Source: Croceicoccus sp. (lineage in GTDB: Bacteria > Pseudomonadota > Alphaproteobacteria > Sphingomonadales > Sphingomonadaceae). Taken from it: a DNA stretch of 17,610 nt. The stretch is from assembly GCA_029936705.1 (NCBI GenBank), contig JAPYSD010000024.1, forward strand, positions 1-17,610. The letters run 5' to 3'. The position numbers and the translations under genes are program-made. Below, piece after piece: positions 6,707-14,006 of the stretch. Positions within the stretch are counted from its first letter, which is position 1; each line of letters starts with the position of its first letter. Below the pieces are notes generated by a model, which worked only from the letters and a program-made list of their open reading frames with translations, did not search any database and was not told where the DNA came from.

Positions 6707-7378
6707 ATGGCATATGCTGACCAACAGATGAGCGGCAACAAGATCGCTGCGATCATCATTGTTGCCCTTCTGCATATCGCGGCCATCTATGCCTTGGTCA
6801 CGGGCCTCGCCTATGAGGCTATCGAGAAGGTCAAGGAAACAGTTACCGCGGTCAATATCGAGGATCCGCCGCCACCGCCGCCGCCGCCGCCGCCACCGCC
6901 GGACGAACCGCCGCCGCCGCAGGCTCCGCCTCCGCCGGTCGCGCCGCCTCCGGCCGTGAAGATCACGCGGCCTGCGCCGCAGATCAAGACGGTCCAGACG
7001 ATCCCGCCGCCGTCTCCGCCGGCAGTACGGATTCCGCCTGCGGCTCCCCCGGCGCCCGTGGCTCCCCCCGCTCCTTCGCAGGCGCGTGGTGCAAGCCCCC
7101 GGAACGCCAGCAGCTGGGCTGCCCGCATTCAGGACAACTACCCCAGCCGCGCTCTGCGTAACGAGGAGGAAGGCTCCGTCGGCATGCGCATCACGGTTGG
7201 CGCGAACGGTCGCGTAAGCGATTGCTCCGTGACTAGCTCGAGCGGTTCGTCCTCGCTTGACGAGGCAGCGTGTGAGGGAATGCGGCGGTACGCCCGCTAC
7301 AATCCGGCACTCGACGCCGCAGGTAACGAGATCTCGAGCACGATGTCGCAGACGATCCGCTACCAGATCCCGAGATAA
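6707..7378 (+). CDS. tonB: energy transducer TonB
   Basis: TonB links the ExbB/ExbD proton motor in the inner membrane to outer-membrane receptors for iron chelates and other large nutrients. The 223 residues show the standard order. A short cytoplasmic N-terminus is followed by one transmembrane helix (about 12-34), with H23 placed like the His of E. coli TonB. Then come a long Pro-rich spacer (about 54-135, including twelve consecutive prolines) and a C-terminal TonB domain from about residue 136 (RIQDNYPSRALRNEEEGSVG). Two Cys in the C-terminal domain (SDCSV and EAACEG) could pair in the periplasm. The gene leads an operon with exbB and two exbD genes. The ATG has only a distant GGAG (12 bases away). 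Long proline runs normally need EF-P for efficient translation. Confidence 0.95.
   Translation: MAYADQQMSGNKIAAIIIVALLHIAAIYALVTGLAYEAIEKVKETVTAVNIEDPPPPPPPPPPPPDEPPPPQAPPPPVAPPPAVKITRPAPQIKTVQTIPPPSPPAVRIPPAAPPAPVAPPAPSQARGASPRNASSWAARIQDNYPSRALRNEEEGSVGMRITVGANGRVSDCSVTSSSGSSSLDEAACEGMRRYARYNPALDAAGNEISSTMSQTIRYQIPR
6866..6901 (+). repeat. CCG-type triplet repeat coding polyproline in TonB
   Basis: Twelve consecutive proline codons, ten CCG and two CCA, form a near-perfect triplet repeat. A shorter CCG run follows the GACGAA interruption. Such tracts can change in length by whole codons without breaking the frame, which would alter the periplasmic reach of TonB. Confidence 0.85.
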
Positions 7379-7383
7379 GCAGC

Positions 7384-7402
7384 GGCGGGTGTAATGCCCG
7401 CC
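7384..7402 (+). repeat. hairpin between tonB and exbB
   Basis: GGCGGGT and GCCCGCC form a 7-bp stem (one G-T pair) around GTAAT, just after the tonB stop. A short T run follows only about ten bases later (7414-7418), so termination would be weak or partial. An mRNA-stabilising or processing hairpin is the alternative. Confidence 0.5.
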
Positions 7403-7454
7403 CCATAACTCTGATTTTTAAAACGAAATCACTGTAATTGAAGGAAGTTTCCGC

Positions 7455-8228
7455 ATGATCATCGAAATCCTCGCCGCTGCTGCCTCGGAAGCGCCGGCCA
7501 ACAAGTTCGGCTTCAAGGAAGCGCTCGAGCAGGGCGGCTTCATCGCCTACGCGACCGTCATCATCCTGGGCATCATGTCGTTCGGTTCGTTCTACATCCT
7601 CTTCACCAAGTGGTTCGAGCAGAACAAGATCATGCGTCAGGCCAAGAAAGTCCGCACCGGCTTCTGGCGTGCGAACTCGCTGCGCGAGGGCGCCGGCCGC
7701 CTGGGCAAGAACTCGGCCTATCGCCAGATCGTCGACGACGGCCTGGCCGCTGAAGAGCAGCACGCCAAGATGACCGACAGCCTCGAAGCCCATGACTGGC
7801 TGCACGGCTCGCTCGCCCGTTCGGAAGCGGCGATTAACGCCCGCCTCGCTTCGGGCCTGCCGTTCCTCGCGACCGTCGGCGCGACCGCACCGTTCATCGG
7901 CCTGTTCGGCACCGTGGTCGGCATCTACCGCGCGCTGATCAACATCGGCATCGCCGGTTCGGCCTCGATCGACAAGGTCGCCGGCCCCGTGGGTGAGGCG
8001 CTCATCATGACCGCGCTCGGCCTGCTGGTCGCCGTTCCCGCCGTGCTTGCCTACAACTACCTGCAGGCTCGCAACAAGCGTATCGCCGAACAGCTCTCGG
8101 GCTTCTCGACCGACATCCTGGCGAACATCAACTCGCGCGGCACCATCAAGCCGTCCGTGACCGCCGCTCCGGCGACTGCCAAGACGGCCACGACCGCTGC
8201 CGGTGCAAGCGCCGCAGTCAAGAAGTAA
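7455..8228 (+). CDS. exbB: ExbB proton-channel subunit (MotA/TolQ/ExbB family)
   Basis: ExbB forms the pentameric membrane scaffold of the TonB motor and carries proton flow together with ExbD. The 257-residue protein shows three transmembrane segments: about 27-50, 136-160 and 178-201. The family signature GLFGTVVGI (149-157) is present. GEALIMTALGL (180-190) contains E181 and T186, which correspond to the functional Glu and Thr of the E. coli protein (E176, T181). The C-terminus ends in an Ala/Thr/Lys-rich tail (about 231-257) of unknown role. A GGAAG ribosome site precedes the ATG. It lies between tonB and the two exbD genes, which favours ExbB over TolQ, since no tolA, tolB or pal is present here. 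Confidence 0.94.
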   Translation: MIIEILAAAASEAPANKFGFKEALEQGGFIAYATVIILGIMSFGSFYILFTKWFEQNKIMRQAKKVRTGFWRANSLREGAGRLGKNSAYRQIVDDGLAAEEQHAKMTDSLEAHDWLHGSLARSEAAINARLASGLPFLATVGATAPFIGLFGTVVGIYRALINIGIAGSASIDKVAGPVGEALIMTALGLLVAVPAVLAYNYLQARNKRIAEQLSGFSTDILANINSRGTIKPSVTAAPATAKTATTAAGASAAVKK

Positions 8229-8237
8229 GTGACCTTG

Positions 8238-8259
8238 GGGGCGGTCTTCGGGCCGCCCC
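8238..8259 (+). repeat. UUCG-tetraloop hairpin between exbB and exbD1
   Basis: A 9-bp stem (GGGGCGGTC with GGCCGCCCC, one T-G pair) closes a TTCG loop flanked by C and G, an exceptionally stable RNA hairpin. It lies ten bases after the exbB stop. The downstream sequence has only short T groups (GCTTTCC), so it is a poor terminator and may instead protect the upstream mRNA end or set the exbB to exbD ratio. Confidence 0.65.
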
Positions 8260-8334
8260 GCTTTCCGCCTTTCGGCACAACCGCAAGGCGTGGATTGGCC
8301 CCCAGGGGCCCGTACGGCCAGATAGGGTAAGATA

Positions 8335-8865
8335 ATGGCGATTTCTTCAGGCGGCGGTGGCGCCGAGACACCGATGTCGGACATCAACACCACGCCCCTC
8401 GTGGACGTGATGCTGGTGCTTCTGATCATCTTCCTGATCGCGGTTCCGGTCGCGATCCAGTCGATCGAACAGCTCAAGGTGCCGATCATCGAATCGGAAG
8501 AATCGCAGGACAAGGTCGAGAACCTGATGCTGTCGATCACCTCGACCGATGCGGCCGGGCTCAGCCCGGGCCAGGCCGGCTATACCGGCGCGACCCGCGA
8601 AGGTGCATGCCGCGTCTACATCAACGACACGCCGGTGAATTCCGACGAGTTGCAGGAGCGTTCGTTCAACCGGCTCGACGCCATCGTCCAGCGCGAAGGC
8701 GGACCCGAAGCGATTGCGGAAGACCCGGACAAGATCCCGCAGGTGCATATTCGTGCCGACCAGAACGCACCCTGGAAGTGCGTGGCCGGTGCGATCTACC
8801 AGATCCAGGCAGCAGGCTATCCGACCGTCGGCTTCATCTCGACGCCGATCGATCCCGACGCCTGA
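8335..8865 (+). CDS. exbD: ExbD/TolR family protein, long form (ExbD1)
   Basis: ExbD is the dimeric partner of ExbB that couples proton flow to TonB. A cytoplasmic N-terminus ends in MSDINTTPLVDVMLV, and the single transmembrane segment spans about 21-42. D24 corresponds to the essential membrane Asp of E. coli ExbD (D25). The periplasmic domain ends with VHIRADQNAPWKCVAGAIYQ and PTVGF, as in the family. At 176 residues it is longer than usual (about 140). The additional segment lies around 72-95 and 119-135, and there are two Cys, C92 and C149, that could form a disulfide. A small hairpin (8297-8310, GGCCC/GGGCC) precedes its weak ribosome site (AGGG). It is the first of two exbD genes in the operon. 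Confidence 0.92.
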   Translation: MAISSGGGGAETPMSDINTTPLVDVMLVLLIIFLIAVPVAIQSIEQLKVPIIESEESQDKVENLMLSITSTDAAGLSPGQAGYTGATREGACRVYINDTPVNSDELQERSFNRLDAIVQREGGPEAIAEDPDKIPQVHIRADQNAPWKCVAGAIYQIQAAGYPTVGFISTPIDPDA

Positions 8866-8896
8866 TCGCGCCGCGCAAGTTTAAAGGAGACCACCC

Positions 8897-9364
8897 ATGG
8901 CAATGTCAGGAGGCAGCGACGACGGCTCCCCGATGATGGAGATGAACACGACGCCGCTTATCGACGTCATGCTCTGCATGCTCATCATCTTCATCCTGTC
9001 GATCCCCGTCGCCACGCACGCTGTGAACATCGATCTGCCGACGCCCAGCGATGTGCCGAGCGACGTCAACATCGATCCGGTTAAGAACAAGGTGATCATC
9101 ACCCGCGAGGGTGAGATCCTGTGGAACGGCGAAACCGTGACGCAGGGCGAACTGGTCAGCACGATCCAGGAATCGCTGCTGCTGCCGGTCGAGCCCGAAC
9201 TGCAGTTCGAGCCCGACGAGTTCACCGCCTATGAAGTGACCGCCGAAGTTCTGAAGATCATCAAGAACTCGGGCGCGACGAAGTTTGGCTTCGTCGGCAA
9301 TGAACGCTATCGCATGTTCGATGCCGGTCCGGCGGGTGTGAACCCGACGCAGACCGCGACCTGA
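8897..9364 (+). CDS. exbD: ExbD/TolR family protein, second copy (ExbD2)
   Basis: This second ExbD has 155 residues. It carries MEMNTTPLIDVMLCMLIIF around the single membrane segment (about 20-40), with the membrane Asp at D23. The periplasmic domain has VIITREGEILWNGE and a C-terminal block, VLKIIKNSGATKFGFVGNER. It is clearly diverged from the first copy rather than a recent duplicate. It has the best ribosome site of the operon, AAAGGAGA, eight bases before the ATG, and starts 31 bases after exbD1. In Xanthomonas the tonB-exbB-exbD1-exbD2 cluster has the same order and its ExbD2 has a specialised role, so the copies here may differ in job too; that is inference. Confidence 0.93.
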   Translation: MAMSGGSDDGSPMMEMNTTPLIDVMLCMLIIFILSIPVATHAVNIDLPTPSDVPSDVNIDPVKNKVIITREGEILWNGETVTQGELVSTIQESLLLPVEPELQFEPDEFTAYEVTAEVLKIIKNSGATKFGFVGNERYRMFDAGPAGVNPTQTAT

Positions 9365-9387
9365 ACGCGGGACCAGCGACAAAGATC

Positions 9388-9416
9388 GGGCGGGCCTTCG
9401 GGTCCGCCCTTTTTTT
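9388..9416 (+). terminator. intrinsic terminator of the tonB-exb operon
   Basis: A 9-bp stem, GGGCGGGCC with GGTCCGCCC (one G-T pair), closes a TTCG loop and is followed directly by seven T. It lies 24 bases after the exbD2 stop and ends the plus-strand operon. On the minus strand only three T follow, so any effect on the converging helicase gene would be weak. Confidence 0.92.
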
Positions 9417-9427
9417 ATGCGCCGCGC

Positions 9428-11854
9428 CTATTGCGGCGTCATCGCCTGGGAGATGAGGCGTTCCGCCTCCACCAGCATCTCGTCATCCGCGGAACCGGCG
9501 GGCATGCGTTCGCGCCCGATCGGGACCAGCACGGGCACCGCCAGCGGGCTGACACGGTCCAGCCGCACGTGGACGGTCTCTCGCTCGGCCCGCTCCAGCA
9601 CCCCGGCCAGGCGCCCCACATCGGTCATGCGAGTTCGCGCATCCTGCCAGGCTGCCTCGATCAGCACGTGGTCGGGTTCGTACTTGCGCAATACGTCATA
9701 GATCAGGTCGGTCGAGAAGGTGACCTGCTTGCCCGTCTTGCGCTTACCCGGCTGCTGGCGTTCGACCAGCCCCGCGATCACCGCGACCTCGCGAAAGGCG
9801 CGGCGCAGCAGGTGCGAATTGGTGACCCAGTCGGTGAATTCGTGCGCCAATATGTCGGGCGACAGGATTGCGACCGGATCGGTAATCGGCTTCAGCCCCC
9901 ACACCGCCAGCGAATAGTCATTGGCGACGAATCCCAGCGGCCCCAGCCCGCGACCCTCCATCCGCCGCGTCACCAGCATGCCCAGCGACTGGTTCGCGTT
10001 CCACCCCTCGAATGTATAGAACACGCTGTATTCGCGTTTCTCGAACGGAAAGCTCTCGACCAGCAGCTCGCCGGGTCCCGGCAGCTCGCTGCGCCAGTCC
10101 TGCACTTCCAGCCATTCGCGTACATCGTCGGGAAAGCGCGCCCAGCCCGCGCGGTCGATCAGCAGGCCGCGCACCCGGTCGGCCAGATGCGTCGTCAGCG
10201 GCATGCGCGCCCCGCCATAGCTGGGGATCATCGCCGACTTCTTCGCCGCGCGCACGATCAGCTCGACCTCGCGCAGGCTCTCGACCTCCAGGCTCAGCCC
10301 GGCGAACTGGAACGTGTCGCCCGGCGTCAGGCTGGCGGCAAAGCGTTCCTCGACCCGCCCCAGCGAGCGGCCGTTGCGGAACCGCACGGTCAGCATCTCG
10401 CCATCGAGGATGATGCCCGCGTTCAGCCGGTGCCTGACAGCATGTTCGGGATGGGTCAGCCGCCACCATCCGCCATCCTCGCGCGTGATGCGCTTGAACC
10501 GGTCATAGGCGCGCAGCGCATAGCCGCCGTTCTCGACAAAACCCAGCACGCGCTGCCACACCTCCGCATCGACCCAGGCATAGGCGAGGGTCGAGCGAAT
10601 TTCGGCCAGCAGCGCGTCTTCCTGGAACGGTCCCGCGCAGGCGCAGGCCATCACGTGCTGCGCCAGCACGTCCAGCCCGCCGGGGCGGAAGTCCTCGCCG
10701 TCGCGCACGCCCTCTTCCACCGCGTCCAGCGCGGCCTGCGCTTCCAGGAATTCGAACCGGTTGCCCGGCACCAGAAGTGCGCGGCTGGGCTGATCGAGCC
10801 GGTGATTGGCCCGCCCGATGCGCTGCAACAGCCGCGAGGAGCCCTTGGGCGCGCCCATCTGGATCACGCAGTCGATGTCGCCCCAGTCGACCCCCAGGTC
10901 CAGGCTGGCCGTCGCCACCAGCGCCCGCAGCTCGCCGCGCGCCATCGCGCCCTCGACCTTGCGTCGCGCCTCGACCGAAAGCGACCCGTGATGGACCCCG
11001 ATCGGCAGCACGTCGTCGTTCACGTCCCACAGCTTCTGAAAGATATACTCGGCCAGGAAACGCGTATTGGTGAAGATCAGCGTGGTGCGGTTGCGGCGGA
11101 TCTCCTCGTAGATCTGCGGGATCGCCCAGGTCGCGGCATGGCCTCCCCATGGCACCCGCTCGCCGTCCGGCAACAGGATCGAGATATCGGGCGGCGCGCC
11201 CGGCTCGCCCACGACATGCCGGACAGCGTCCAGATCGCCCCACGGCGCCAGCCAGCCGCGATAGGCGTCGACATCGGCGACCGTCGCGGACAGGCCGCTG
11301 CGCCGCATGTCGGGCGCCAAGGCCTGCAACCGCGCTAGCGCCAGCATCAGCAGGTCGCCGCGCTTGCCGGTGGCAAAGGCGTGCATCTCGTCGATCACCA
11401 CGCGCTTCAGCCCGGCGAACATCTCAGCCGCCTCAGGGTAGGAGATCAGCAGTGACAGCGATTCGGGCGTTGTCAGCAGAACATGCGGCGGGCGGCTGCG
11501 CTGGCGCTTCTTGCGGTCCGACGGGGTATCGCCGCTGCGCGTCTCGATCCGGATCGGCAGGTCCATTTCCTCCACCGGGATCAGCAGGTTGCGCCTGACA
11601 TCAGTGGCCAGCGCCTTGAGCGGAGAGACGTAGAGCGTGTGCAGCCCGTCATGCGGCGGCTCGTCACCCATGCGTTCCTGCGTGAAGGCGGCGAGGGTCG
11701 GCAGGAACCCCGCCAGCGTCTTGCCCGCGCCGGTATCCGCGGTCAGCAACGCGTGGCAGCCGGCGTCGTCTGCGTCCAGCATCTCGGTCTGGTGGCGGCG
11801 GATGCGCCAGCCGCGCCCGTCGAACCAGCGCTCTATGGTGTGGGGAACCGCCAT
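9428..11854 (-). CDS. Lhr-like DEXH-box helicase, ligase-associated DNA damage response type
   Basis: This is an 808-residue superfamily 2 helicase of the Lhr-core type, an ATP-dependent 3'-5' DNA translocase implicated in repair. Motifs in order are TGAGKT (Walker A, 41-46), TTPESL (128-133), DEMH (motif II, 155-158), SAT (motif III, 189-191), FTNTR (261-265), a DLGVDW block (319-324) and QRIGRANH (motif VI, 344-351). The winged-helix and Lhr-specific C-terminal regions follow, with YSVFYTFEGWNANQSLG near 614-630. The length fits the roughly 800-residue family often encoded next to an ATP-dependent DNA ligase, an exonuclease and a phosphoesterase (PdeM). None of these partners lies in this window. 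The gene converges on the exb operon. Its ATG has no strong ribosome site, and a terminator-like hairpin lies about 65 bases upstream. Confidence 0.92.
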   Translation of the reverse strand: MAVPHTIERWFDGRGWRIRRHQTEMLDADDAGCHALLTADTGAGKTLAGFLPTLAAFTQERMGDEPPHDGLHTLYVSPLKALATDVRRNLLIPVEEMDLPIRIETRSGDTPSDRKKRQRSRPPHVLLTTPESLSLLISYPEAAEMFAGLKRVVIDEMHAFATGKRGDLLMLALARLQALAPDMRRSGLSATVADVDAYRGWLAPWGDLDAVRHVVGEPGAPPDISILLPDGERVPWGGHAATWAIPQIYEEIRRNRTTLIFTNTRFLAEYIFQKLWDVNDDVLPIGVHHGSLSVEARRKVEGAMARGELRALVATASLDLGVDWGDIDCVIQMGAPKGSSRLLQRIGRANHRLDQPSRALLVPGNRFEFLEAQAALDAVEEGVRDGEDFRPGGLDVLAQHVMACACAGPFQEDALLAEIRSTLAYAWVDAEVWQRVLGFVENGGYALRAYDRFKRITREDGGWWRLTHPEHAVRHRLNAGIILDGEMLTVRFRNGRSLGRVEERFAASLTPGDTFQFAGLSLEVESLREVELIVRAAKKSAMIPSYGGARMPLTTHLADRVRGLLIDRAGWARFPDDVREWLEVQDWRSELPGPGELLVESFPFEKREYSVFYTFEGWNANQSLGMLVTRRMEGRGLGPLGFVANDYSLAVWGLKPITDPVAILSPDILAHEFTDWVTNSHLLRRAFREVAVIAGLVERQQPGKRKTGKQVTFSTDLIYDVLRKYEPDHVLIEAAWQDARTRMTDVGRLAGVLERAERETVHVRLDRVSPLAVPVLVPIGRERMPAGSADDEMLVEAERLISQAMTPQ

Positions 11855-11919
11855 GCTCTGGCATCAACCCATGGCAAGGCATTTGGTTCTTCGCCGCCCC
11901 CACGCCGCGGATGCAGGAC

Positions 11920-11952
11920 AAAAAAAGGCCCGGAGGGAAAACCCGCCGGGCC
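11920..11952 (-). terminator. intrinsic terminator in the helicase leader
   Basis: On the minus strand, GGCCCGG-C-GGG and CCC-T-CCGGGCC pair (one internal mismatch) around TTTT and are followed by seven T. It lies about 65 bases before the helicase start in the same direction. It may stop readthrough from the upstream gene, end a small RNA, or act as an attenuator. Confidence 0.85.
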
Positions 11953-12162
11953 ATGAAGTTTTGGGAGAGGATGCCTGAAAGGCACGATCTTTGTGCACCG
12001 CAGCACGCCGTATTGCAACTGCGAAAAAACGAAACCGTTTTGCGCTTTTTGCAAGAATGTCAGTAAGCGCGAAAATACAGGGCGTTAGCGCTACCATTCG
12101 GCGGTGGAAAACCGCTCGCAAACGCAGCGTTCGGCAGGCGATCAGCCCCTTGCGACCCAACA

Positions 12163-12207
12163 GAAAAGGCCGACTCGAACCGCGATTTTGATTCGCGGCC
12201 CGAGTCG
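12163..12207 (-). terminator. intrinsic terminator of the phosphomutase gene
   Basis: On the minus strand CGACTCG and CCGCGA pair with TCGCGG and CGAGTCG (13 bp with a two-base internal loop) around a seven-base loop, followed by GGCC and TTTT. The hairpin starts 15 bases after the stop codon of the phosphomutase gene. Confidence 0.85.
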
Positions 12208-12222
12208 CCCGGTTCAAAAGGA

Positions 12223-13635
12223 TCAGTGCCCGGCCTGCGGACCGCGCTTCAGGCCCGATGCCGCCAACTGCTCGTCGATCTGGCCCATCAGCCGCTCCAG
12301 ACCGGCCTCGCTGTCGCTCTCTGCGCGGGCGACCAGGACGTCCTGCGTGTTCGATGCGCGCAGCAGCCACCAGCCGTCGTTGCCGGTCACGCGCACGCCG
12401 TCGGTGTCGTTCACCTCGTCGGGCGATCCCGACAGGCGCTCCTTTACCTCGTCGATCACGGCGAACTTGCGGCTTTCGTCCACCTGGAAGCGCATTTCGG
12501 GCGTATTGATCATGTCGGGCATGGCCGAACGCAGGTCGGTCACGCTCTTGCCCAGCCGCGCGCTCGCCAGGATCAGGCGCACGCCGCCATACAGCGCGTC
12601 GTCATAGCCGTAATACTGGTCGGCGAAGAACACGTGCCCGCTCATCTCGCCCGCCAGCGGAGAGCCGGTTTCCTTCATCTTCGACTTGATCAGCGAATGG
12701 CCGGTCTTCCACATCAGCGGCTTGCCGCCATGCGCGGCCACGCTGTCGTACAGCGCGCGGCTGGCCTTCACGTCGGCGATGATCGTGCTGCCGGGTAGGT
12801 ATTTCAACAGATCCTCGGCGTAGATCATCAACAACTGGTCACCCCAGATAACCCGTCCGGTACCGTCGATCGCGCCAATGCGGTCGCCGTCGCCGTCGAA
12901 GGCCACGCCGAAGTCGAGATTCTTCTCGGCCACCAGCGCCTTCAGGTCGGCAAGGTTCTTCTCTTCGGTGGGGTCCGGGTGATGATTGGGGAAATTGCCG
13001 TCGACTTCGGTGAACAGGGTGAAATGCTCGCCCGGCAGCCGTGCGACCAGCTTTTCGAGGCAGGGACCGGCGGCGCCATTGCCGGCGTCCCAGCCGATCC
13101 GCAGGCTGGACAGCTTTTCAATCTCGCTTGCCGACAAGCCGTCGAAGGGTTTCATCAGCGCCTCGATATAGGCGCCTACGACATCGCGGCTCTCATGCGT
13201 GCCGCTGCCGTCGTCCCAGTCGCCCGCGGCGGCCATCTCGCCGATCTTCAGGATGTCCGCGCCGAAAAACGGGCGTCCCTGAAATACCATCTTGAAGCCA
13301 TTGTAATTGGCGGGGTTATGGCTGCCGGTTATCTGGATGCCGCCATCGACATCTTCGGCTGACGCCTCGGCGAAATACAGCATGGGCGTCGGGCCAAGGC
13401 CGATCCGCACCACGTCGCAGCCGCTGGCGTTCAGCCCCTCGACCAGCGCGTGTTCCAGCGTGGGCGACGATACGCGCCCGTCATAGCCGACCGCCACCTT
13501 GCTGCCGCCCGCCCGCTTCAGCAGCGTTGCGAAACCGCGCCCGATCGCGCGGGCATCGTCGGGGCCCAGCGTCTCGCCGATGATGCCGCGAATGTCGTAT
13601 TCGCGCAGGACAGTGGGATGGAACTGATGGGACAT
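12223..13635 (-). CDS. phosphomannomutase/phosphoglucomutase
   Basis: The enzyme interconverts hexose 6-phosphates and 1-phosphates, supplying mannose 1-phosphate or glucose 1-phosphate for polysaccharide and nucleotide-sugar synthesis. The 470 residues match the alpha-D-phosphohexomutase family, as in AlgC/ManB. Visible motifs are the phosphoserine loop TGSHNP (103-108, S105), the metal loop DGDGDR (247-252), the sugar-recognition loop GEMSGH (329-334) and a C-terminal phosphate-binding region with RASNTQDV (about 427-434). The ATG at 13635 is chosen because AAAGG lies eight bases upstream; the open frame to 13719 has no support. It is followed by a strong terminator. The J-domain and mipZ genes precede it on the same strand after an 86-base spacer, so cotranscription is possible. 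Substrate preference cannot be told from sequence. Confidence 0.93.
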   Translation of the reverse strand: MSHQFHPTVLREYDIRGIIGETLGPDDARAIGRGFATLLKRAGGSKVAVGYDGRVSSPTLEHALVEGLNASGCDVVRIGLGPTPMLYFAEASAEDVDGGIQITGSHNPANYNGFKMVFQGRPFFGADILKIGEMAAAGDWDDGSGTHESRDVVGAYIEALMKPFDGLSASEIEKLSSLRIGWDAGNGAAGPCLEKLVARLPGEHFTLFTEVDGNFPNHHPDPTEEKNLADLKALVAEKNLDFGVAFDGDGDRIGAIDGTGRVIWGDQLLMIYAEDLLKYLPGSTIIADVKASRALYDSVAAHGGKPLMWKTGHSLIKSKMKETGSPLAGEMSGHVFFADQYYGYDDALYGGVRLILASARLGKSVTDLRSAMPDMINTPEMRFQVDESRKFAVIDEVKERLSGSPDEVNDTDGVRVTGNDGWWLLRASNTQDVLVARAESDSEAGLERLMGQIDEQLAASGLKRGPQAGH

Positions 13636-13721
13636 GAAGATGCCTTTCACAACGCTGGACAATATGCTGGACGCCACCGGCGGGATGCCCGGTGCAGGAC
13701 GCACCCGGCGGGAACCCACGC

Positions 13722-14006
13722 TTAGCGCTTGGTGGGGATAGTTTGTTCCAGCAATATGTCACGCGCGGCGTCGATGCGAAACACCTCTTCCGGCGATCCG
13801 CCCTTGTCCGGATGGGCGGTGCGCATCAGCCGCCTGTGCGCGGCCAGGATATCCTCGCGGCTGGCATCGCGGTCGACCCCCAGCAGGGTCCGGGCCTGCG
13901 CCCGCTCCTGCGCCTTTTCGGAATCGCGCCACATTTCCCACGGCCACTTGTGAAAGACCATGCGGAACACCACCAGCGCCAGTATGGCGAGGATCAGGAA
14001 TTTCAC
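13722..14006 (-). CDS. membrane-anchored J-domain (DnaJ-like) protein
   Basis: This 94-residue protein has an N-terminal transmembrane helix (about 3-18) followed by a truncated J domain. LLGVDRDASREDILAAHRRLM (41-61) forms helices I-II, and HPDKGG (65-70) carries the HPD tripeptide that stimulates Hsp70 ATPase activity. The third helix (EEVFRIDAARDILLE, 73-87) ends the protein. The anchored, C-terminal J-domain layout recalls mitochondrial Pam18/Tim14-type proteins and should place the J domain in the cytosol near the membrane to recruit DnaK. The start is a GTG that overlaps the mipZ stop (GTGA), a classic sign of translational coupling. The client or process is unknown; the neighbour suggests the cell-division context but does not prove it. 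Confidence 0.85.
   Translation of the reverse strand: MKFLILAILALVVFRMVFHKWPWEMWRDSEKAQERAQARTLLGVDRDASREDILAAHRRLMRTAHPDKGGSPEEVFRIDAARDILLEQTIPTKR

Larger units (their letters stand above)
11855..12222. other. intergenic region with two minus-strand terminators
   Basis: These 368 bases between the helicase and phosphomutase genes hold two strong hairpins, each followed by T on the minus strand (listed separately). Between them is an A/T-richer stretch (about 12000-12080) with several A and T runs, plus a small hairpin at 12101-12115 (GCGGT/ACCGC). A 31-codon plus-strand frame (11971-12066) follows a GGGAGAGG that abuts its ATG, but its codon use is unlike the local genes. Minus-strand frames run straight through both hairpins. 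I see no convincing gene and no clear sigma-70 promoter. Confidence 0.6.

Noticed and set aside
7233..8540. 435-codon minus-strand frame opposite tonB, exbB and exbD1
   Set aside because: It crosses three well-supported genes on the other strand and has no recognisable domain.
9431..11338. 635-codon plus-strand frame opposite the helicase gene
   Set aside because: It is an antisense shadow with no domain motifs, while the minus strand carries the full set of helicase motifs.
11971..12066. 31-codon plus-strand frame after GGGAGAGG
   Set aside because: The ribosome site touches the ATG, third codon positions are not GC-rich as in real genes here, and the frame lies in a region of A and T runs. 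Kept only as a note.
12163..12207. tRNA-like T-arm (GGTTCGAGTC on the minus strand)
   Set aside because: The resemblance is limited to the loop. The flanking sequence forms one long hairpin followed by TTTT, and no acceptor, D or anticodon arms can be drawn; it is a terminator.
11864..12370. 168-residue minus-strand frame across the helicase-phosphomutase spacer
   Set aside because: It begins inside the phosphomutase gene in another frame, reads through both terminator hairpins and shows no gene-like codon bias.
13677..13713. Direct repeat CCGGCGGGA (13677-13685 and 13705-13713) before the phosphomutase gene
   Set aside because: Nine bases of GC-rich sequence repeated once can arise by chance, and there is no further copy or target-site pattern.
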